Assembly: GCA_037446165.1 (NCBI GenBank)
Contig: JBBIJC010000077.1
Span: 1-11,735 of the forward strand
Direction: 5' to 3'
Origin: Parasulfuritortus sp037446165
GTDB taxonomy: Bacteria; Pseudomonadota; Gammaproteobacteria; Burkholderiales; Thiobacillaceae
Length of the DNA: 11,735 bases
Below, one piece after another: positions 6,523-11,735 of this stretch. The position numbers were made by a program, and so were the translations under genes. Below the pieces are notes generated by a model that did not search any database, was not told the DNA's origin, and saw nothing but the letters and a program-made list of their open reading frames with translations. Positions within the stretch are counted from its first letter, which is position 1; each line of letters begins with the position of its first letter.

Positions 6523-8487
6523 ATGAAATTGGATGATTACTTTGTCGAAGATAGCCCGCTGAAGGCCGTCATTCCGCACTTTCGGCCGCGTGACCAGCAG
6601 CTTGAGATGGCCCGTCGGGTCTATGCCGCCCTGGAGGCGCGCTCGCATCTGGTGCTGGAAGCCGGAACCGGTACCGGGAAAACGCTTGCCTATCTTATCC
6701 CGGCCATGCTGGAAGGCGGCAAGTGCATCATCTCCACCGGCAGCAAGACCTTGCAGGACCAGTTGTTCCACCGCGATATCCCCGCCGTGCGCAAGGCGCT
6801 CAACCGGCCGATCCAGGTCGCTTTGCTCAAGGGACGGGCCAATTACGTCTGCCACTATCACCTTGAACATGCCCTGGCCGATGCCCGTCTGACCACGCAG
6901 GAGCAGGCCTTGCACCTGCGCCGGATCGCCCAGTTCGCGCAGGTGGATTCGACCGGCGACCGGATGGCGCTGTCGGAAGTGCCGGAGAACTCGCCGGCCT
7001 GGGGTTATGCCACCTCGACCCGGGACAACTGCCTGAGCGGGGACTGTCCCAAGCATCAGGACTGCTTCGTGCTGAAGGCGCGCAAGAAGGCGCTGGAGGC
7101 GGATCTGGTGGTGGTCAACCATCACCTGTTTTTCGCTGATGTCTGGCTCAAGGACGAAGGTGCCGGTGAACTGTTGCCGGCGTGCAATGCCGTCATCTTC
7201 GACGAGGCGCATCAGTTGCCCGAGATCGCCAGCCTGTTCTTCGGCCGTACGGTCACCACCGGCATGGTGGTGGACCTGACCCGCGATGTGCGCCAGGAGG
7301 CGGCGGAGGCGGCCGGCGATTTCGTTGAACTGCCGAAACGCGCGGCCGAGGTCGATGCGGCCGCGCGTAATGTCCGGCTTGCGCTGGGTACGTTGCCGAT
7401 GCGCCTGCCAGCGGCCCAGGCCCTGGTCAAGACCGAATTCGCTCAGTCACTGGGGATATTGCGGACCGAACTGGCCGAGCTTGAACGGATGCTGGATTCC
7501 CAGGCGGAACGCTCGGAGGGACTGAAAAGTTGTCTGGAGCGTTGCCGTCAGGCAGAGGCGGTTTTAAACGACTGGCTCGACCCGGCAGGGGAGGGCGGCC
7601 AGATCCGCTGGCTGGAGGCGACCCAGCATGCGGTGCTGATGCACATCACGCCGCTGGATGTGGGCGAACTGTTTGCCCGGCAACTGGAAAACGACAGCCG
7701 GGCCTGGGTGTTTACCTCGGCCACCCTGGCGGTGCGCGGCGATTTCAGTCATTTCGTCAGCCAGATCGGCCTGACCGGTGCGGACACGGCTTATTGGGAA
7801 AGCCCCTTCGATTACCCGAATCAGGCCCTGCTTTATGTCCCGGAGGCCATGCCCGATCCCAATTCGCCGGGTTATACGCGGGCCGTGGTCGAGGCCGCCT
7901 GGCCGGTGCTGAAAGCCAGCGGCGGCCGCGCGTTCCTGCTGTTCACCTCGCTGCGGGCGATGAACGAGGCCCATGTCCTGGTGCAGGCGAAGATGGCGTC
8001 GGAGGGCCCGGCCATGCCCTTGCTGCTGCAGGGCAGCGGCAGCCGGAGCGAACTGCTCAACCGCTTCCGGGAACTGGGCAATGCCGTGCTGCTGGGCAGC
8101 CAGAGTTTCTGGGAAGGAGTCGACGTGGCCGGCGAGGCCTTGTCACTGGTGGTCATCGACCGGCTGCCGTTTCAGCCGCCCGACGATCCGGTGCTGGCGG
8201 CACGGATCGAGGCGATGAAGAAAGCCGGCGGCAATCCGTTCTTCGATTACCAGTTGCCCCATGCGGTGATCAACCTGAAGCAGGGGGCCGGGCGACTGAT
8301 CCGGAGGGAAACCGATCGCGGCGTCTTGATGATCTGCGATCCGCGCCTGGTCGAGAAACCCTATGGCCGCAGGATCTGGCAATCGCTGCCGCCCATGACC
8401 CGGAGTCGCAAACAGACCGATGCGGTGGCATTTTTTGAGGTGAAACAGATGGAAACAATTCCTTGCAGTCCGGAGACAGTTGCATAA
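6523..8487 (+). CDS. yoaA: ATP-dependent DNA helicase YoaA (DinG/XPD-like, iron-sulfur)
   Basis: 654 residues, superfamily 2 helicase of the XPD/DinG branch, which unwinds DNA 5' to 3'. In E. coli YoaA assists DNA repair and binds the polymerase chi subunit. Motif I is E46-A-G-T-G-T-G-K53-T; then I-S-T-G-S-K-T-L-Q-D-Q-L; the iron-sulfur cysteines are C110, C170, C175 and C181 (N-C-L-S-G-D-C-P-x-x-x-D-C); V-V-N-H-H-L-F-F; the DEAH box is D227-E-A-H230; motif V is around S528-F-W-E-G-V-D534; motif VI is Q587-G-A-G-R-L-I-R594. The match to YoaA in the N-L-C-x-x-D-C-P and A-R-K-K-A-x-x-A-D-x-V-V-V-N-H-H stretches is closer than to DinG. Start at ATG 6523 (M-K-L-D-D-Y-F); the open frame goes back to 6433 but the extra residues look like translated leader. 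All catalytic motifs appear intact. Confidence 0.95.
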   Translation: MKLDDYFVEDSPLKAVIPHFRPRDQQLEMARRVYAALEARSHLVLEAGTGTGKTLAYLIPAMLEGGKCIISTGSKTLQDQLFHRDIPAVRKALNRPIQVALLKGRANYVCHYHLEHALADARLTTQEQALHLRRIAQFAQVDSTGDRMALSEVPENSPAWGYATSTRDNCLSGDCPKHQDCFVLKARKKALEADLVVVNHHLFFADVWLKDEGAGELLPACNAVIFDEAHQLPEIASLFFGRTVTTGMVVDLTRDVRQEAAEAAGDFVELPKRAAEVDAAARNVRLALGTLPMRLPAAQALVKTEFAQSLGILRTELAELERMLDSQAERSEGLKSCLERCRQAEAVLNDWLDPAGEGGQIRWLEATQHAVLMHITPLDVGELFARQLENDSRAWVFTSATLAVRGDFSHFVSQIGLTGADTAYWESPFDYPNQALLYVPEAMPDPNSPGYTRAVVEAAWPVLKASGGRAFLLFTSLRAMNEAHVLVQAKMASEGPAMPLLLQGSGSRSELLNRFRELGNAVLLGSQSFWEGVDVAGEALSLVVIDRLPFQPPDDPVLAARIEAMKKAGGNPFFDYQLPHAVINLKQGAGRLIRRETDRGVLMICDPRLVEKPYGRRIWQSLPPMTRSRKQTDAVAFFEVKQMETIPCSPETVA

Positions 8488-8511
8488 CGTCTCGATCGTA
8501 TTCTGGCATTG

Positions 8512-8528
8512 CGCGTTAATTGAACGCG
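8512..8528. repeat. Inverted repeat upstream of the His-rich gene
   Basis: CGCGTT, 5-nt loop AATTG, AACGCG: a perfect 6-bp inverted repeat ending 21 nt before ATG 8550. It could be a repressor half-site pair or a short 5' leader hairpin. Position is suggestive, function is inference. Confidence 0.35.
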
Positions 8529-8549
8529 AGCAAACAGAAGGAATACATC

Positions 8550-8813
8550 ATGCGCAATTTTGGCAAAACCCTGATCCTCGCGGCTATCATCACGCTTACC
8601 GCAAGTTCGGCCATGGCGTTCGATCGCCCCGGCAATCCTCCCGGTCCGATGGGCGGCCCTGGGGCAGGCCAGCGAGCCGAGCATCCCATGGCGCGGCACG
8701 CCTTTGCTCACCATCGTCATCACCGTTTCCACCACCATCGGCACCACCTGAACCGGGTTGATCATCGCGGTCCGGTCGGCGGTCCCGGTCATGGCCCCGG
8801 CATGCAGCGCTGA
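8550..8813 (+). CDS. Small exported histidine-rich protein
   Basis: 87 residues. The N-terminus (R2, K6, then a hydrophobic run 8-18 and S-S-A-M-A23) is a signal peptide with probable cleavage before F24. The mature part of 64 residues is Pro/Gly-rich at both ends and holds 13 His (45, 50, 54, 55, 57, 58, 61, 62, 63, 65, 66, 72, 81), mostly in H-H-R-H-H repeats. Such clusters commonly bind Ni, Cu, Zn or Co; a periplasmic metal-binding role is inference, and no enzyme domain is visible. Start at ATG 8550 is set by AGAAGGAA at 8536-8543; the in-frame TTG at 8520 is rejected because that RBS would be internal. Its TGA overlaps the ATG of the HIRAN gene by one base (8813), so the two are probably translated together. 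I do not recognise a named family. Confidence 0.75.
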   Translation: MRNFGKTLILAAIITLTASSAMAFDRPGNPPGPMGGPGAGQRAEHPMARHAFAHHRHHRFHHHRHHLNRVDHRGPVGGPGHGPGMQR

Positions 8814-9205
8814 TGCCGAAGCGCTGGCTCCACATCGCCCTGTTGTCTGCCCTGCCGGGTTGGGTCAACCCGGTTTGGGCGGATGTGGAGTCGTCGGTCA
8901 TCCTGCAAACCTCGCCGTTGGCCGGCTTTCAGTACCACGCCGGCCGGGCGATTTTCCCGTTCATGCAGGTCGGTGATCGCCTGCAACTGATCCGGGAACC
9001 GGACAACCCGTATGACCCGAAGGCGGTTCGCGTCGAGTGGCGCGGGGTCATGATCGGCTATGCGCCGCGGGCGGACAATGTGGATCTGGCCCGCATCATG
9101 GATCATGGCGCTCAGGTCGAGGGCCGCATCGTCAATCTGCAAAAGGCCCGCAATCCCTGGCGGCGGGTGTTATTCGAGGTTGTTGCCGTCGACCACGGTC
9201 ATTGA
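8813..9205 (+). CDS. Exported HIRAN-domain protein
   Basis: 130 residues. The N-terminus (K3-R4, then a hydrophobic stretch, P-V-W-A23) looks like a signal peptide with cleavage before D24. The rest is a single HIRAN domain, about residues 34-127: P-L-A-G-F-Q-Y-H-A-G, then V-G-D-R-L-x-L-I-R-E-P-D-N-P-Y-D-P-K-A-V-R-V, G-V-M-I-G-Y-A-P-R, and D-N-V-D-L-A-R-I-M-D-H-G-A-Q-V-E-G-R-I-V. HIRAN domains are known as DNA-end or stalled-fork binders attached to helicases and nucleases such as Rad5/HLTF; stand-alone bacterial forms are less understood. Here the domain is alone and apparently exported, so a DNA-repair role would not fit. The start ATG overlaps the previous stop (TGATG), indicating translational coupling with the His-rich protein. 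The domain call is firm; the signal peptide is likely but has a proline-broken core. Confidence 0.85.
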   Translation: MPKRWLHIALLSALPGWVNPVWADVESSVILQTSPLAGFQYHAGRAIFPFMQVGDRLQLIREPDNPYDPKAVRVEWRGVMIGYAPRADNVDLARIMDHGAQVEGRIVNLQKARNPWRRVLFEVVAVDHGH

Positions 9206-9218
9206 GCGGGCTAGCAGG

Positions 9219-9224
9219 TAAAAT
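9219..9224 (+). promoter_or_regulatory. Possible -10 box for the tsaB operon
   Basis: TAAAAT in the 50-bp gap before tsaB, about 32 nt upstream of its start. No -35 at proper spacing is evident (TTGAGC at 9202-9207 is too close), so this is only a candidate. Confidence 0.3.
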
Positions 9225-9255
9225 CGCCTATCGGCAATTACCTGGATACTGGTCC

Positions 9256-9915
9256 TTGAACATTCTGGCATTCGATACTTCCACCGAACTGTGCTCGGCG
9301 GCCCTGCGCCTGGACGGCGCCTGGCTGGTGCGCGAGGAGATGGCCGGCAACCGGCACTCCGAACTGCTCCTGCCGATGGTTGAATCGCTGCTGGCCGAAG
9401 CGGGATTGAGCCTGCGTGCCCTGGATGGGCTGGCCTATGGCAAGGGACCGGGGTCGTTCACTGGCCTGCGTATCGGTTGCGGCATCGCTCAGGGGCTGGC
9501 GTTCGGGGCGGATCTCCCGGTCGTCGGCGTGGTCACGCTGGAGGCCATGGCCTATGCCACCGGCGCTGGCCAGGTGCTGGCCTGTATCGATGCGCGCATG
9601 CACGAGATCTACGCCGCAGCCTACCGACGGCAAGATGGCGTGATGGTCGAGGTGGCGGCGCCCGCCGTGCTGAAACCGGCAGAACTGACTTTGCCGGACG
9701 AGGGCGATTGGCTGGGTTGCGGCACTGGTTTTGCGGCCTATCCCGATCTGCTGGCGGGTCGGTTGAGCGAAGTCAGGCCGAATGCCTATCCCCATGCCCA
9801 GGCTGTCGCGCAGCTGGCCCTGCCTGTCTTTGCAGCGGGTCTTGGTGCGGCTCCGGAACTGGCAGAACCGGTCTATGTCCGGGACAAGGTCGCCTTGAAG
9901 ACCTGCGAGCGATGA
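9256..9915 (+). CDS. tsaB: tRNA threonylcarbamoyladenosine biosynthesis protein TsaB
   Basis: Partner of TsaD (with TsaE) in making the t6A modification at position 37 of ANN-decoding tRNAs; itself an inactive ASKHA-fold protein. 219 residues, near the usual 220-235. Visible marks are N-I-L-A-F-D7-T-S-T10, R-H-S-E-x-L-L-P-x-V, and the family stretch G62-K-G-P-G-S-F-T-G-L-R-I-G74, then D-A-R-M-x-E-I-Y and a C-terminal E-P-V-Y-V-R-D-K-V-A. The start is TTG 9256, because L-N-I-L-A-F-D is the family N-terminus and the only upstream ATG in frame (9037) lies inside the HIRAN gene in another frame. No clear RBS is seen. Its stop overlaps the rimI start by 4 bp (ATGA, 9912-9915), making the first joint of a tsaB-rimI-UDG4 operon. 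Confidence 0.95.
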   Translation: MNILAFDTSTELCSAALRLDGAWLVREEMAGNRHSELLLPMVESLLAEAGLSLRALDGLAYGKGPGSFTGLRIGCGIAQGLAFGADLPVVGVVTLEAMAYATGAGQVLACIDARMHEIYAAAYRRQDGVMVEVAAPAVLKPAELTLPDEGDWLGCGTGFAAYPDLLAGRLSEVRPNAYPHAQAVAQLALPVFAAGLGAAPELAEPVYVRDKVALKTCER

Positions 9916-10376
9916 ACGCACTGGCTTCTCCCCTCAAACCCGATTTCAGGCCGATGATCGCGGAGGACATCGACCGGATCATCCTCATCGAGCGGGCCGC
10001 CTATGCCTACCCCTGGACCCGGGGCAATTTCGTCGATTGCATCAGTTCGGGCTATAGCTGCTGGGTCGCGGAAGTGGCCCAGGAAGTGGTGGGCTACAGC
10101 ATTTTGATGTCTGGCGCGGGCGAGGGGCATGTGCTCAATTGCTGCGTGGCGCCGAGCTGGCAGGGCCGGGGACTGGGACGGCTGATGATGCTGAGGCTGA
10201 TCCAGGCGGCGCCGGAATACGGCGTTGAGTGCCTGTTTCTCGAAGTGCGGCCGTCCAACACCCGGGCCATCAACCTCTATGACAGCTTGGGATTCGAGTC
10301 CGTGGGGCTCCGTAAACATTATTATCCGGCCGATCAGGGGCGCGAAGATGCCTTGGTGATGAGGTATGACCTATGA
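9912..10376 (+). CDS. rimI: Ribosomal protein alanine N-acetyltransferase RimI
   Basis: GNAT-fold enzyme that transfers acetyl from acetyl-CoA to the N-terminal alanine of ribosomal protein bS18. 154 residues, usual length. The N-terminal block is F-R-P-M-x-x-x-D-x-x-x-I-x-x-I-E-x-x-A-Y-x-Y-P-W-T; the acetyl-CoA loop is Q84-G-R-G-L-G89 after V-L-N-C-C-V-A-P; catalytic Glu111 lies in F-L-E-V-R-P-S-N and Tyr123 in N116-x-x-A-x-x-L-Y-x-x-x-G-F. The Glu-Tyr spacing of 12 is the same as in the studied enzyme. Start ATG 9912 overlaps the tsaB stop, and its own stop overlaps the next start (ATGA, 10373-10376). Pairing with tsaB is very common in bacteria. Confidence 0.95.
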   Translation: MNALASPLKPDFRPMIAEDIDRIILIERAAYAYPWTRGNFVDCISSGYSCWVAEVAQEVVGYSILMSGAGEGHVLNCCVAPSWQGRGLGRLMMLRLIQAAPEYGVECLFLEVRPSNTRAINLYDSLGFESVGLRKHYYPADQGREDALVMRYDL

Positions 10377-11107
10377 CCATGCCGCCTGAGGAGCGACTGA
10401 AGATTCTCGGCCTTGCGCCGGTCTGGCGGTTGCGGGGTTCATCTGGCGCTGACGAATCCGCCAGCATGCCCCCGCTGGCATCGAGTGAGCCGGGCGCCGC
10501 GAGTCTGCAGTCCTCGGCCTCAGTCGTCTCGAATCCGGATCTCGCTGTGCTGGACTGGGATGCGCTGCGCCAGGCCGTCCTGTCCTGCACCCGCTGTCCC
10601 CTGCACGAAACCCGTGGCCAGGGTGTTTTCGGCATCGGTGATATCCAGGCTGACTGGCTGTTCGTGGGCGAGGCGCCGGGCGCGGAGGAAGACCGGCTGG
10701 GTGAACCCTTCGTCGGGCAGGCCGGTAAATTGCTGGACGCGATGCTGGCCTCGATCGGACTAAAACGTGGCGCAAACGTCTATATCGCCAACGTCTTGAA
10801 ATCCCGCCCGCCGGGCAACCGGGACCCGAAGCCGGATGAGGTGGCGGCCTGTATCCCTTATTTGCAGCGTCAGATCGACTTGATCCAGCCCAGGATCATT
10901 GTCGCCCTGGGGCGTATCGCCGCCCAGAGTCTGCTCCTGACCGATACCTCCATTTCCCGCTTGCGGGGCGAGGTACATGAATACCGTGGCGTGCCTATGG
11001 TGGTGACGTATCATCCGGCCTATCTGCTGCGCAACCCGGCTGACAAGGCCAAGGTCTGGGACGATCTGTGCCTGGCCAGAGATCTGATTGGCACCAAAAC
11101 AAGTTAA
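10373..11107 (+). CDS. Family-4 uracil-DNA glycosylase with one iron-sulfur cysteine replaced by serine
   Basis: Removes uracil from DNA in base-excision repair. 244 residues: a poorly conserved Ser/Ala/Pro-rich N-terminal extension of about 60 residues, then the UDG4 domain. Motif A is G99-E100-A-P-G-A-E-E-D, followed by G-E-P-F-V-G-Q-A-G; motif B is H214-P-A-Y-L-L-R-N-P. Family-4 enzymes hold a [4Fe-4S] cluster on four cysteines: two in C-x-x-C, one in K-C-R-P-P-x-N-R-x-P, and one 16 residues further. Here C72, C75 and C160 are present, but the third position is Ser144 (codon TCC, 10802-10804) in L-K-S-R-P-P-G-N-R-D-P. The catalytic loops look intact. The start ATG 10373 gives the 4-bp overlap with rimI; ATG 10379 is also possible. 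The gene is 15 bp upstream of lemA, which has its own RBS. Confidence 0.93.
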   Translation: MTMPPEERLKILGLAPVWRLRGSSGADESASMPPLASSEPGAASLQSSASVVSNPDLAVLDWDALRQAVLSCTRCPLHETRGQGVFGIGDIQADWLFVGEAPGAEEDRLGEPFVGQAGKLLDAMLASIGLKRGANVYIANVLKSRPPGNRDPKPDEVAACIPYLQRQIDLIQPRIIVALGRIAAQSLLLTDTSISRLRGEVHEYRGVPMVVTYHPAYLLRNPADKAKVWDDLCLARDLIGTKTS

Positions 11108-11122
11108 TCAAAGGAGTTAACA

Positions 11123-11734
11123 ATGATTCGCAATATATTGTTTATATTTGTATTGTTGTTTTCGATCAGCCAGTTATCAGGTTGCGGCTACAACACCATG
11201 CAGGCGCAGGACGAAGAGGTGAAGGCGCAGTGGTCCGAGGTGTTGAACCAGTATCAGCGCCGGGCCGATCTGGTGCCCAACCTGGTCAATACGGTGAAGG
11301 GCTATGCCGCCCACGAACGTGACATCCTGATCCAGGTGACCGAAGCGCGGGCCAAGGTGGGTCAGATCGCCGCCACCCCGGAACTGGTCAACGACCAGGC
11401 CGCATTCGCCAAATTCCAGGCGGCCCAGGGTGAATTGTCCAGTGCACTCAGCCGGCTCATGGTGGTGTCCGAGAATTATCCGCAGTTGAAGGCGGACGCC
11501 TCGTTCCGGGACTTGCAGGCGCAACTGGAGGGCACCGAAAATCGCATCACCGTGGCCCGCAACCGCTACATCCAGTCGGTCAAGGAGTACAACACCACGG
11601 TGCGCACCTTCCCCAACAACATGACAGCCAAGATGTTTGGCATGCAGACCAAGGCCAATTTCACGGTCGATAACGAGAAGACCATCGCGGCGCCGCCGAC
11701 AGTGGACTTCGGCGCACCGGCAACAGCAAAGTAA
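11123..11734 (+). CDS. lemA: LemA family lipoprotein
   Basis: 203 residues. The N-terminus is a lipoprotein signal: R3, hydrophobic 4-16, and lipobox L18-S-G-C21, so the mature protein should be lipidated at Cys21 and anchored to a membrane facing the periplasm. The LemA domain follows: W-S-E-V-L-N-Q-Y-Q-R-R-A-D-L-V-P-N-L-V-N-T-V-K-G-Y, then long helices with A-R-A-K-V, L-S-S-A-L-S-R-L-M-V-V-S-E-N-Y-P-x-L-K-A, L-x-G-T-E-N-R-I-x-V-A-R-x-R-Y, and F-P-N-N. The domain is an all-helical bundle; its function is unknown, though genes for TPM-domain membrane proteins often follow it. AAAGGAG (11110-11116), 6 nt before ATG, is the strongest RBS in this half of the window, so lemA may be translated well above the glycosylase gene. 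The stop TAA (11732-11734) lies at the window edge, so neighbours downstream cannot be seen. Confidence 0.95.
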   Translation: MIRNILFIFVLLFSISQLSGCGYNTMQAQDEEVKAQWSEVLNQYQRRADLVPNLVNTVKGYAAHERDILIQVTEARAKVGQIAATPELVNDQAAFAKFQAAQGELSSALSRLMVVSENYPQLKADASFRDLQAQLEGTENRITVARNRYIQSVKEYNTTVRTFPNNMTAKMFGMQTKANFTVDNEKTIAAPPTVDFGAPATAK

Positions 11735-11735
11735 G

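Noticed and set aside
9037..9255. N-terminal extension of tsaB from ATG 9037
   Set aside because: It overlaps the HIRAN coding sequence in another frame and the TsaB domain begins exactly at TTG 9256.
9477..9911. Long upstream extension of rimI to 299 residues
   Set aside because: It lies out of frame within tsaB; RimI length and the ATGA overlap support ATG 9912.

Overview
The window is chromosomal, GC-rich DNA (smc-like stretches count near 60-65% GC) from a beta- or gammaproteobacterium. Evidence is the proteobacterial gene set: a unimodal QueF, an SMC with a gamma/beta-type hinge, YajD, YoaA, the overlapping tsaB-rimI-UDG4 block, a LemA lipoprotein, a DUF3460-like small protein and the 'type 1 pili tip component' family. 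A DsrC/TusE-fold protein hints at a sulfur-active lineage, but that is inference and no species is claimed. I see no complete new defence or metabolic system, phage, CRISPR array or RNA gene. The unusual content is a set of family members with altered or missing key residues, an odd exported pair, and a well-delimited MITE-like element.

Layout. Bases 1-1112 hold a run of small forward genes, lower in GC (about 47-48% where counted): ambiguous micro-ORFs (33-171), a 58-aa DUF3460-like protein (171-347), a 117-aa 'pili tip component' family protein (372-725) and a 114-aa DsrC/TusE-fold protein lacking both redox cysteines (768-1112). Bases 1199-1307 are a 109-bp palindromic MITE-like element with near-perfect 15-bp terminal inverted repeats and flanking TTAG direct repeats. 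Its right edge abuts the stop codon of queF, which runs on the minus strand (1308-1727). A 58-bp AT-rich gap separates queF from the divergent smc (1786-5292, TTG start).

After smc come a four-helix membrane protein that looks like an M48 peptidase with a destroyed HExxH (5324-6046), yajD HNH nuclease (6054-6419) and yoaA, an iron-sulfur XPD-type helicase (6523-8487). An exported His-rich small protein (8550-8813) is then overlapped by an exported HIRAN-domain protein (8813-9205). The window ends with tsaB (9256-9915, TTG start), rimI (9912-10376) and a family-4 uracil-DNA glycosylase (10373-11107), joined by two 4-bp ATGA overlaps, and lemA (11123-11734).

Functional themes: tRNA modification (queF for queuosine, tsaB for t6A), ribosomal protein acetylation (rimI), and chromosome maintenance or repair (smc, yoaA, UDG4, yajD). 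Nothing shows these act as one system; the only tight transcriptional units visible are tsaB-rimI-UDG4, the His-rich/HIRAN pair, and probably smc through yajD.
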